DNA of 64,000 nt from Elymus sibiricus (lineage: Eukaryota; Streptophyta; Magnoliopsida; Poales; Poaceae): NCBI GenBank assembly GCA_039707655.1, contig CM077671.1, positions 366,260,720 through 366,324,719 on the forward strand, written 5' to 3'. A program made the position numbers and the translations under genes. The first letter of the stretch is position 1; each line of letters begins with the position of its first letter. The notes beneath the pieces are model-generated. The model did not search any database and was not told where the DNA came from. It was given only the letters and a program-made list of their open reading frames with translations. Shown one piece after another: positions 1-10,125 of the stretch.

Positions 1-1276
1 TCGGGTTTGTGAAGGAAGTGCTGGTCCTGCTGCTTCGTTGTTCTCGAAACTTTTCGTGCTCTCAAAGGAGGCCATCGAATGAGACGTGTCAGGCCCCCGC
101 ATTTTTCTGGCCCGCCAGCAATATTTGAGACATTTATTGCATTTCTAGGGTTTCAGCGTCGAAAATTACAGATCTGCAAGGCGACACATGAAATCATGCC
201 CAGAAGCGGCATGGAAAATCCTATGTGATGTATTAGCGACATGCGTCTCCCTTTGGCAGACAAGGGAGGGGCAGTTCCGGCCACCAGGGGGCGAAATTAC
301 TTCGACGGCATGACTCGTCCAACCGTTTGAATCCACAGAAAATCATATGATGCCGGAAATCCACGGGATCTGGCACGGCATCATCACATGGCCCTATAGG
401 GTGTGGTAAAAGTTTGAGCGCGTTTCTAATAGGCTTCACCTGAGGCCGCTTGTAAACTGCACCATCTCCGAGGTAGTCTCTCGGTATCGAGAGGGAAGTT
501 GTCGGGGTTGTGAAGGAAGTGTTGGTCCTGCTGCTCCGTTGGCCTCGAAACTTTTCGTGCTCTCAAAGGACTCCATTGAAAGAGACGTCTCAGGCCCCCG
601 CATTTTTTTGACCCGCCTGCAATATTTGAGACATTTATTGCATTTCTAGGGTTTCAACGCCGGAAATTGCAGATCTGCAAGGCAACACATGAAATCATGC
701 CTAGAAGCGGCATGGAAAATCCTATGTGATGTATTAGCAACATGCGTCTCCCTTTTGCAGACGAGGGAGGGGCAGTTCCGACCATCAGGGGGCGAAATTA
801 CTTCGACTGCATGACTCGTCCAACCGTTTGAATCCACGAAAAATCATATGATGTCGGAAATCCACGGGATCTGGCACGGCGTCATCACATGGCCCTGTAG
901 GGTGTGGTAAAAGGTTGGGCGCATTTCGAATAGGCCTCACCTGAGGCCGCTTGTAAACTGCACCATCTCCGAGGTAGTCTCTCGGTATCGAGAGGGAAGG
1001 TGTCGGGTTTGTGAAGGAAGTGTTGATCCTGCTGCTCCGTTGGCCTCGAAACTTTTCATGCTCTCAAAGGAGGCCATCGAATGAGACGTGTCAGGCCCCG
1101 CATTTTTCTGACCCGCCTGTAATATTTGAGACATTTATTGCATTTTAGGGTTTCAGCGCCGGAAATTGCAGATCTGCAAGGCGACACATGAAATCATTCC
1201 CAGAAGCGGCATGGAAAATCCTATGTGATGTATTAGTGACATGCGTCTCCCTTTTGTAGACGAGGGAGGGGCAGTT
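1..1276. repeat. ~501-bp tandem repeat, about 2.5 copies
   Basis: Three successive units start at 1, 502 and 1003, each with the words TCGGG..TTGTGAAGGAAGTG, then GCATTTTT..CCCGCC and ATATTTGAGACATTTATTGC. Units 1 and 2 are about 500 bp and differ by scattered substitutions. Unit 3 departs from the others at about 1276, inside the GGGGCAGTT block. The array continues off the left edge, so its true copy number is unknown. No convincing coding frame runs through it. It could be a satellite or the internal repeats of a larger transposon. Confidence 0.9.
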
Positions 1277-1925
1277 GCGGAGATTCCCCAGTCCGTAGTC
1301 CTCCGCGATCTACATCTTTGACCGGACTCGAAAGGGGTTTGATCGGGGTGAATTCCTCTTGGTTTGCGTTAAGGTAGGTCATGGAGACATGTGGGGCCTT
1401 GTTTGATCACATGCCTTCACAAGATTCCCTTCCGACGGTGCTAAGTGCGGCACCAACACTGTAGGTGCATAACCTTCCTATGGGATTGTCGCGTTTGTGA
1501 GACAAGTGTGTTTTCGGCTGCTAAACCTTTCTGGACATGCCAAACCCTAAACCCTGAACCTTTTTGTGGTAATGTCGTGTTTGTGATGCAAGCGCTTCTT
1601 TTGCCAAAAAGCTAGGGGTACATACATTTGGACTTACCCACCAACTAAGGAATAAATATAATAGCATGAATAAGGGTCGCAACAACTTGTCATTTTGCAT
1701 GTGATCGTAATATGGGTACACTATGGTTTTGGAAGAGTATAAGACCATCAAAATATTAAACTGGATACAGAGAGAGATAGAGAAATTGAGGGCATAAAAA
1801 AATAAGACCAATGAAAACTAGTTGGGAGAAAATGGATGAGAAAGAAGGGAGGTCATTTTAAAACAATTTTTGCATTAAAAAAATAGGCTTGCAAAAAATC
1901 GAAGAAAATGTAAGCTGAGTGCGTT
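1277..1925. other. Unassigned intergenic sequence
   Basis: No gene, repeat array or element end recognised. The sequence becomes AT-rich from about 1600. It includes two adjacent copies of AAACCCT near 1543-1556, too few to be a telomeric tract. Confidence 0.6.
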
Positions 1926-2345
1926 CACTATGCACAGGGCTTATATGACATGTAAGCCGAGTGCTCTGGCAGGGCACACGGCTTATATGACATGTAACCC
2001 GAGTGCTCTCAAAGGGCACACGGCTTATGCTGGCCGGAACTGCCTCTCCGTGACGGCACCGTCAACCCCCTCCGTTATAGACACGTGGCAGATGTGTTTG
2101 CCGAGTATGCACTATAAGCCGAGTGCCTTTTCGCGTAGAAGGCGTGTGCCCCATGTAAGCCGAGGGCATTTCGGGACCACTCGGCTTACATGCCCTCGGC
2201 TTACATGATGCTATAAACCGAGAGCATTTTATTTGCCGGGTGCTATCATGTTCACACTCGGCTTATATGAATATAAGCCGAGTCCCCGAAAAATAGCTCA
2301 CGGCTTATAGGTTAACACACGGGAAAACGGGATTTTCCTGTAGTG
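1926..2345. mobile_element. CACTA transposon end with subterminal repeats
   Basis: The segment is packed with direct and inverted copies of a short motif, TAAGCCGAGTGC or its complement (about ten between 1940 and 2310). It ends at 2333-2345 with TTTTCCTGTAGTG, which reads CACTACAGGAAAA on the other strand, the standard CACTA terminus. CACTA elements carry clustered subterminal binding repeats of this kind next to their ends. A CACTA word also occurs at 1926, but its flank does not give a matching 3-bp target duplication, so the left limit is tentative and this may be a truncated end. Confidence 0.7.
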
Positions 2346-2459
2346 CATGGATAGTTTGCTTCCTTGCTCTCGAATATTTTACCATAAATATTGTTTCCAT
2401 TTTTTATGCTCTTATAATTTTCGACATGAAGTGCTAACGATACCATAGTTGCTTGACAG

Positions 2460-2570
2460 CTTGATACGGTGGAGCACGATGACACTCGGAAGAGCATGAC
2501 GCAAAGGGCTTGGACCTTCGTCAAATAAGGTCGGAATAAGATAGTGCGGCGGCCCTCCTCCAAGATAAAG
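2460..2570. repeat. Dispersed repeat, copy A
   Basis: Matches 6672-6785 over about 110 bp in the same orientation. Shared words are CGGTGGAGCACG, CGGAAGAGCA, AAGGGCTTGGAC and CGGCCCTCCT/CGGTCCTCCT, with substitutions and small gaps between. No coding content. Probably two remnants of one unidentified repeat family. Confidence 0.7.
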
Positions 2571-3499
2571 ATCAAACAAATGTATCCATTCGTTCTTTTA
2601 TATGACAGGCGGATACATTTTAGCAAAGACTCTAGAAAAATCAACTATTTATAATTCCGTTCCTTTCTTTGACGGTACATAGCAAAAACAAGCTTTAACT
2701 CGGGTAAACCTTCCCGATTAAGGCAGACTATTGTTTCATTATCTCTACGATAGTGGAATCCGACTGTTATAATGGTATGAAACTGTAATCCTTATTTCCG
2801 GTTCGGTAACACATGATATATCGATTGTCGTGTACTTGCTCCGTTTCGGTTTATAGAGCTCATTTGAAAATCAGTTCAACCAAGTAGATGGAGCATCCTT
2901 CTGAACAGAAAGTTCAACCCCCTTTGCTCTAGAACCCTCGTCCTCGCAGGGCGATGCCATGGAGAGTTGCGTCCTCTACATCTGAGGCGAGGTCCTAACA
3001 AGACGGGACCGGCGCTGCCACGGAGCTCCCGGGGTGCCATTGCTCTCATCTTCCTCTCTCGAAAATCAACTTACACACCACTGAATTTCAAGCAACTTGC
3101 AAATAGCAAACGCGCTATTTTTATTAATCTGACGGTGATAACTGAAAACAACGACCTATTTGAGACTTCAAAATTTAGCTAAACTTTAGCTATAGTGAAC
3201 CGTGAACGGCATCTGCCGATCCACACTGACGGTCGTGTTAGCACTAATCTTATCATGATGTATCAACATGTAGTTTTGAGATTATGAATGTAGCTAGTTT
3301 GTCTAGGGAGTAGGTTGTCCGACGAAGCTTCAGCAGAGGCGTGCGGAGAAGGCAAGATGCTAAGGTGTCGTGCGATGCAGTGAGCTCGGCGAGATGCCAA
3401 TGGTGCTGTGCGACGCAGCGACCCCGTGAGAAGCAGCAAAACGCGATGGAGGCTGAGGCGTGACGGACTACATTATACTGAGTCGGGTGAGCCGGCTGG
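2571..3499. other. Unassigned intergenic sequence
   Basis: No gene or element recognised. The short open frame at 2967-3182 has no visible domain, a weak start context and no family resemblance I know. Confidence 0.5.
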
Positions 3500-3900
3500 C
3501 ACGTTGTTTAGTTTGTTAGAGTAGGCTGAGTGAATCGGTCTAAATTAGTTAAGTGCATGCATTATCTGTGAGCTGGTTAGCCGGGCCGTGAGGTAGTGGC
3601 CGTTGTGGTGTGCGTGAATGCGTGCATGAAGGTAGCGGGCGTGAGTAGTGCCTAGAGACTTTGTGTTAGTGGCCGGATGTGGCTGCCGAGTGGTGTGTGA
3701 TGGTCAGCTCCCTGTGTATATATAAGTTCAGCAGATGAATGAAAAACAAGGGCCGTGAGGGCTGAGGAAAATATGTAGCGCTTGTGTCCACCAAGGGAAG
3801 GGCCTCTCAGCAAAACTCTTGTGGTCTTCCTTGGTTCATGCGTGTGTGTCCTCCTGAGTAGTTTTCATGGTGTGTGTCCATGAGAGAAATCACAAGGGAG
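3500..3900 (+). mobile_element. Candidate LTR-like sequence with TATA box
   Basis: A perfect TATA box (TATATATAAG around 3717-3726) is followed by a short leader with CAGATGAATGAAAAAC, the arrangement common at the transcription start of plant Copia LTRs. No tRNA primer-binding site or second LTR was found, so this would be a solo or truncated LTR. Its limits are guesses. It lies just downstream of the minus-strand ATL-like gene, so it could also be an ordinary promoter pointing towards that gene's 3' end. Confidence 0.3.
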
Positions 3901-3958
3901 TTGTGAGAGGTAGAAGAAGAAGCGGCGCTGCGAGAGGCGGCGCCAACAGGTCGATCGG

Positions 3959-4552
3959 TCACACCGGCTCCGGAAGCGCATGGGACCCGGCGGCGAAACC
4001 AATGCCACCGCCGTGTCCAGCCGCGTAGTCCTCCTTGGAGTCGGCGGCCTCGACTTGAGCGCCAACCGGAGCGCGGCAGACAGGGCAGGTGGGCGCGCGC
4101 GTGAGCAGCCAGCGGTCGACGCACTCCCGGTGGAACCCGTGGCGGCACGCCGGGAGCACGCGCACCTCGTCCCCGTCCTTCTCCTCCTCCTCCTCCTCGC
4201 GGCCTCCGATGGCATCGTGCGGCTGCTGCTGCTGCTGCTGCAGGACGACCACCCGCACGGGGATCGCCTCGAGCGCGCGTTTGGTCTCCTCCCGCGGCAG
4301 CGCCGGTCCCGGTGAGCCGTTGCCATATGGTTCGAGGTGACCGCTGTAGCGAACGGCGCGGAAGCAGGCGTAGACCGCGCTGAAGAGGACGTAGGAGACG
4401 GTGGCGACGAAGAGCACGATGGTGGTGCCGCTGAACACCGTCTCCAGGCGCGCCCGCTGCGCGTCCATCGGCTGGGCGGGGCCCGGCGGGGGCGCCGGCG
4501 CGGCCAGGAGGCGGCGAGCGGCCCAGCACCCGCCGCGCGGTTGCAGCTGCAT
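3959..4552 (-). CDS. ATL-family RING-H2 protein with incomplete RING
   Basis: A 197-residue protein. A single membrane segment lies at about residues 43-64, followed by a basic stretch and a GLD-like region (residues 88-100). After this come a glutamine run encoded by CAG repeats, an acidic run, and the C-terminal half of a RING-H2 finger: C136, H138, H141, C144, W147, C156, C159. This order is that of plant ATL E3 ubiquitin ligases, membrane-anchored proteins that pass ubiquitin from an E2 to substrates. The first cysteine pair (C-x2-C), normally about 14-15 residues before C136, is missing; the Gln/Glu-rich tract occupies its place and neither other frame supplies it. Zinc site 1 cannot form normally, so ligase activity is doubtful. 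I chose the Met at 4552; the frame stays open to a Met at 4705, but the extra 51 residues have no ATL character. No intron, as is usual for ATLs. Confidence 0.85.
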   Translation of the reverse strand: MQLQPRGGCWAARRLLAAPAPPPGPAQPMDAQRARLETVFSGTTIVLFVATVSYVLFSAVYACFRAVRYSGHLEPYGNGSPGPALPREETKRALEAIPVRVVVLQQQQQQPHDAIGGREEEEEEKDGDEVRVLPACRHGFHRECVDRWLLTRAPTCPVCRAPVGAQVEAADSKEDYAAGHGGGIGFAAGSHALPEPV

Positions 4553-4611
4553 GGTGAACTGGAGTTCTAGGTTGTGCGTGCGTGAAGAAGGTGTGTGAGC
4601 TCGACCTGTGC

Positions 4612-4617
4612 TTTTAA
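4612..4617 (-). promoter_or_regulatory. TATA-like box of the ATL-like gene
   Basis: TTAAAA on the minus strand, about 60 bp upstream of the chosen start codon at 4552. The position suits a TATA element with a short leader. If it is used, the longer reading frame starting at 4705 would not be transcribed from its own ATG, which supports the shorter start. Confidence 0.35.
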
Positions 4618-4705
4618 GGCGGGGGTGGTAGCTAGCAAGAAACAAGAAAGATAGCTTCACGCGGGCATCCGGGTGAGAGAAACGGAAGGTGGAGGGAAGC
4701 TTCAT

Positions 4706-5944
4706 AGCGTAGCCGCTCCGCTTCTCCGCGCGGCGCGACGCGCCGGGGACTGTGTCCGTCGGTTTCTGCCGCTCAGCGGTAGTAGGCTAGAGTGTGGCAA
4801 TTTTCATCCGGGCTAGCTCCTTTCCGCAGGTAATAGACCCCACGTATCGGCCGGCTGAAGCTCACATCGGATCGGCCGTCTCCAGAACCGTTGGATCTGC
4901 GCGAACAACCTACTGATCAGACAACCGCTCGTTTGCAATATGAGTCATGTTGTGCTCACCTGGCTGTGCCGTGTTAGCTTTGCAACAAGGCACATATTGC
5001 AAGCGCAACAAATTCCCAGATTGTATTGATCCCCATACCCGACAAAGTTGCGCGGAGCGTGGCGCCCGACGACGGCCGTAACAATAGCTATTGCCCTGCT
5101 GCCATGAACCCGTCCCCCCTGTACTCAACCCCTCTGCAACATCATGGCACACCATATCCTCGGCATTGCGGTCGCAACACCACCAATGTTGTGGTCACAA
5201 CATCAACATAACGTCTACTAGTAGTGTCCCTCCAATCGCGCAACAACCGACTTAGCGTCGACAAGCCCCTCTTTGCATCATTGCCACGTCAGCCAAACTC
5301 TAGCAACGGCATTGATTCACAACGGGCATCGCCGCATCGGCTAGAGATACACGCAGGGGAGCGAAGGTGAGCGGCGGCCTAGTGTCGACGAGCCCCTCTT
5401 TGCAACATTATCTCATCGGCTAGCCTCTAGCAACAACCTTGCTTCAAAGTGGGAATCAACTGGAGATACACATAGGGAGCGAGGGTGGTCGGTTATCGTT
5501 GCAAAGGGAAAAGTGTGAAACACGTGGGTGGCCGCCGAAGGGATAATGAAGAGCGTTGTAGGTAGGAGTAGATCCATACTCAAGTAAAAGAACTCGTGTA
5601 CATCTCCATAAAATGGAGTACATTCTTACTTAAAAGAAAAGAAGTTTTTGTAGTTTATAAAATGGAGAATGTTACACGGAAGGATCTCAACATTGGATCG
5701 AATCTCTTCAACATTGACTGAGCCTTAGTTTTAGAAACCAGACCGGCCATCAAATTAGTGATCCTCTCAATTCAGGTTTTGACCGGTACGGCCGCCCGTT
5801 CATCTGCTTTATTGTCAGTTCGTTTGAAAAAAGCTCTTTTATGTAGAATAAAGGACAAATAGTAGGATTTCTTAAAATTACACAACAATCAAGTCTAGCT
5901 CAGATGGTCATTGGGGCAGATTTAGGTGCGTTGGCCTTTACTCA
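4706..5944. other. Intergenic sequence with a partial duplication
   Basis: About 5254-5380 and 5381-5500 are diverged direct copies: both carry a GTCGAC.AGCCCCTCTTTGCA word, then CTAGCAAC and GGAGATACAC or AGAGATACAC. The rest shows GCAAC/GTTGC-rich words but no gene. A tRNA A-box-like word (TAGCTCAGATGG, 5896-5907) is discussed in the findings. Confidence 0.45.
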
Positions 5945-6183
5945 GGCTGCCCGTAATGGGTGGTATCATAATTTAGTATTATGCATATGTTCGTAATGCA
6001 TAGTATCATATATTAATATCATAGGTGACCTTATTTATTGTCATGCATGACACATACTAGCATATCATTTGTTATGATACGATACTCAATCCTCTCTTTC
6101 TTCATTTGATTTTATGCCACGTCACCAAAATAGTCTGGTTAGCATGCATGATACTAGTAATGATACTTCCATTACAGACAGCC
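5945..6183. mobile_element. MITE with 15-bp terminal inverted repeats
   Basis: The left end GGCTGCCCGTAATGG pairs with the right end, which read in reverse is GGCTGTCTGTAATGG (13 of 15 match). The ~239-bp interior is AT-rich and full of TAGTATCAT/ATGATACTA words, with no coding capacity. These are the marks of a DNA-transposon MITE. No clear target-site duplication was seen, so the superfamily is left open. Confidence 0.7.
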
Positions 6184-6671
6184 ACATGTGGCGTAGGTTC
6201 AGTGCATTGCTTTAACTTTTATAGCATGTCCACTTTCATTTAATCATTGTCAAGACTTAACCAAAACTCTCAATAATTGTCACCATTAACATATATATCT
6301 TATACGGGATAGTACTGATGCTAGAACCCCTTATTTATAAAAAGAATTAAGGTGCTTGGAATGGAAGTAAAAAATATGAGTTTGTTAAGGTAAAGGGAAA
6401 AACATGTGAGTCCTAGGATTTTGACTTCATATTAGTGTACCTTACAAAATGCGAAGAGCATATGTGCTCAACATATTTTGATGTAAATCCAAATTTTTGT
6501 TAATAGATATGATTAATTACATGGTGGTTTTGAAGTGTTCTAGAGGGAGAGAGGTTATTTTGACACTTCAAGTATTTTACAAGGTGTATTTTGGTCATCT
6601 CCCTAACCTCTTAAGAATCGTGGACCTAGAGCCAGATCATGATGGATGGGTGACGACACCAAAAGTGGACT
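6184..6671. other. Unassigned intergenic sequence
   Basis: AT-rich, no gene recognised. A B-box-like word lies at 6196-6205, directly after the MITE. Confidence 0.5.
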
Positions 6672-6785
6672 GACATCTCATCACGGTGGAGCACGTTGAC
6701 ACGCGGAAGAGCACGACACGAAGGGCTTGGACTTTCACCGGTAAGATCAAATCGAGATATATATAGCGTGGCGGTCCTCCTGTGA
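6672..6785. repeat. Dispersed repeat, copy B
   Basis: Second copy of the repeat at 2460-2570, same orientation, clearly diverged. No coding content. Confidence 0.7.
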
Positions 6786-8399
6786 GACAAGAATTAAAAA
6801 AATTGCCTTTTTTTTAGGAAGTACCATCATGGCAGTTTATATGTCATAAGAAGCCAGAGATACATCCTTTGATAAGATATCTACTATGAAACCCGAAGGC
6901 TCCGACTTCGAAGAAATTGTTCAAGAGGTCTCCGACCTCCTAGCCAACACATCCGCCGCCACATTGGCCTCCCTATGAAAGTGATGAGCTAAAAAGGAGC
7001 ATTCTTCATGGATAGTCGCCGCTGAAAAAATTACCTTTGTTACTACTTTACATATAACAAATGAGATACATTTAAGAAATGATTGTTCAAGAGAAGAAAA
7101 ATGTCAACAACTTATAGCCTTCCTCTTTTTATTCATGTTAGCACCATGCTTCGCTTTCAGGTATCGGGTATATAGCATTTACTCTTTCTAAGTTATTCTA
7201 GTTATAACTCGTGTATGACATATCAACTGAACCTAACGCTACCAACCACCATTAGCATTTCAATCAAACCTTTTTTCAATCAAATATTTCTATAGATGGT
7301 AGATTCATGCTTCGACTTTGAGATATATGCTAGCCGTAATTTCTCCTTTAGCTGCTTTCAAAGAACGATCGAACCTATCTCTCAAGTCTCTTTCTCCCAA
7401 GTGAATTTCATATGATTTAGAGGATTCTACCGCATATTTTTTAGGAATTGTTTGGTTCGCAGAGTTAAAAACTATAGTTTTTTCTCCAATGAACAAACCC
7501 AATAAGTTTACTTTATGAAAAATTAACATCGTTTGTTGACACTTGTGACAAGCGTTCATGCACCCAATCCTACCATTTTTCTTGACACTTGGAAATCATG
7601 TACAACATGATACCTGAATTCTACCATTTTCCGTTCCTCTTTTTTGTTGCCCCACAAACTAACGAGACACTGACATGTTGGCATCACAAGTAGCAAGTCT
7701 ACGACTACTACAGAAGGATATATGTCTTGCGTGGTTTGAAGTTGAAATTGTGCATGTTCTTCATCTGGTAAGATGAGGACATAAATGAACTAATTGAATA
7801 CACTGTAAAGAGTGAGGTCGACATATAGCTTTTGTAATGTATGATGTGAGCTTGCAACAAAAGACGGGCTATGAAGAATGTCCCGTGCATGATTTAGTCC
7901 TCGATTACTTTAGGGGTTTGATGTCTTGCAAGGCCAGAGGGTTGTTGTAGCACTTTCATGTGATAAGTAGAGTGTCGAACCTACATGAAGCAAATAGGAG
8001 GACACTATCAACCCTGCAACTACATTGTCTGCGTAGCTATGTTCGCATCCAAAGCGTAGTTTGGAAATAGGCTATTCTATCGGTTGCTACCGTAAGATTA
8101 ATAAAAAAGGGGATTTAACTAGATTACAGACTTGGACAGAAAATATACTAAACTAGAACACAAAGTAAAAGAGGGTGTACTTGTAGGATTGAATGGAGCA
8201 AAATGCGGTATCTAGCCTTTCGGTGTCACTAGTACTAGAGGAGTGTCTCAATGGCATACAAGTATTAAAGACTACTAAATGTTCTCCTATGGTTTGCATC
8301 CGCGGTCCGTCACTCCTAGGTGTACTAGATATACCATCACATCAACGTCACATGCGGTTGTCAATAATACACAATGAAACCAAAGGATCATGAAGTTCA
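6786..8399. other. Unassigned, probably degraded repeat
   Basis: Only short frames without recognisable domains occur. Style and base composition resemble old retrotransposon sequence leading into the LTR-like segment that follows, but I see no gag, pol or LTR boundary here. Confidence 0.4.
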
Positions 8400-9506
8400 T
8401 CTATCTACCTAGTGTGCGTGCAAGTAACATACATGCAACGCGAAAGAGAGTAAATACTATACGAAGCCACCAAGACTAGTTGTGCGTACTAGATTATACC
8501 TCGGCATAGAACCGGATCAATTACTCATACATAGATGAATAGGCACACAAAGAGGAATGATTTATTGCTGCCATCAACATGTTCAATCTTACAAAATACA
8601 TATGCGAGGACGGAGTTGAAGATGGAGATGGAGATGGAGATGGCCACCGGCGCGCCCGGCCTATGGCCGACGCCCGGTGATGGCGGCGGCGCCTCCTTCT
8701 CCTCCTCTTGCGTGGCCTTCGTGGTGATGGTGATGGAGGGAGAGGCCTCCACCTAGATGAGATGGGAGAGCCTGTTGGCGGCTGCGTGGACTTGTGTGGA
8801 ATGAGGATGATGATCCCGACGGCTAGGGTTGGAGCTCTTTTTATAGGAGGCCTCCTCGGGTCTCCTGCGTTGATGTAGCCTCCTCCCCTTCATCCAAGGG
8901 CTTTAGGGAAGTCAAATCCATGCCCAGATGATGCCTTATTTGCCAAGGATCCCGTAGGAACAAACCGGGACGAAATCGGTGAACAATCTCGTCTAGAGAG
9001 GCAATTTTCAAAGCTGTCTGCACGTCAAACGACCGCACGCGGTCGTTTGGAACGCCGTCTTCTCTTATGTCCTGCTCCGGTTAAACGGCTGCCATTTCTT
9101 CATACGAACTCGGAATTTTACGTTCTTGGGCTCGTTGGATTCGTATGAATGACGCCAATCCATTCCTGATATTAGATCTTGATTTGGAGCACTTTGGAAA
9201 AAAATCACTTTTTCCGACCTGTGGAATGGCTAAGTCTGGCCCCTGGGTGTCTCCGGTTTGACTCCCAACTTGGTTCTTTTGATGTGCCCGGTCCTTGAAC
9301 ATGCCAATACACCTACAAAGACCACAAAACAAAGGAAAATGAATAAAAACTAAAAAAACATAAATGTTGTGCAACGAACTTGGTAAAGCGAGTAATTACC
9401 GAAAACTATGCATTGGGGACATGTACATAAGTGCTAGATGGATATGTTATGAGGGGGTTTTGCACTAGAATATACTCTAAAAATATGCATAAAATCCACT
9501 CATCAG
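8400..9506 (-). mobile_element. LTR-like sequence, probably from a Gypsy-type element
   Basis: Read on the minus strand it starts near 9506 with TGATGAGTGGATTTTATGC. Further on, about 8837-8842, it has CCTATAAAAAGAGCTCC, a TATA box, followed by an ACCCTAGCC-type leader. TG start, TATA box and leader in that order are usual for large grass LTRs. A GGAGAT run lies at 8622-8643. No primer-binding site, partner LTR or coding domain was found, so it is a solo or fragmentary LTR and the right limit is uncertain. Confidence 0.4.
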
Positions 9507-9597
9507 GGTCCCATGCATGCATGCTTTTGTTAGATGCTCTACCTACTCCACCATGTTAGTTCTACTTTTCCATACCATTCACTAGTAGAAAACAGGG

Positions 9598-9790
9598 TAC
9601 TTGTCCCGGTTCCAGAGGGCCTTTAGTCCCGGTTCTGGAACCGGGACAAACCAAACGGGACTAATACCCAAAACCTTTAGTCCCGGTTTACTTACGAACC
9701 GGGACCAAAGGGGCTCCATGTGGCCGCTGCGGGGCGCCCAGGCAGGAGGACCTTTAGTCCCGGTTGGTAACACCGACCGGGACTAAAAGG
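9598..9790. repeat. CACTA subterminal inverted-repeat cluster, left
   Basis: Several TTTAGTCCCGGTT motifs and their complements form hairpins, for example TTTAGTCCCGGTTGG pairing with CGACCGGGACTAAAA at 9752-9788. Such motifs are the usual binding sites of the small TnpA-type protein. Element 2 has the same cluster at 59668-59862. Confidence 0.8.
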
Positions 9791-10125
9791 CAGCCACGCG
9801 TCAGCACCTGCCAGGCGCTTGGGTTTTTTTTTTTTTGAAAGGAGGGGTTTATGGGTTTTCCTATTGTGTTTCCCCCTTTTATTTTTGTGTTTACCATTTT
9901 TATTTTACGCTTTTCATTCAACTCGACGCTAGCTACTACATATAGCAATGAAGGAACCATTACACAACATCGTCATGATCAATATATAGAGAGAAGTGAC
10001 CTCTCTTTCTCCGTGCTTGGTTGAACAATATGCAACAAGTTTTCGTAAATCTATTCGACGCTATTACATATAGTACACGTTCATGCATATATACAATATA
10101 ACATCTCTTACGATCCTAACTTCTA

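Noticed and set aside
1543..1556. Telomere-like AAACCCT copies
   Set aside because: Only two units, and no other sign of a telomeric tract.
8193..8756. Small frames around the GGAGAT run
   Set aside because: Located in LTR-like sequence; translations reflect the hexamer repeat and show no domain.
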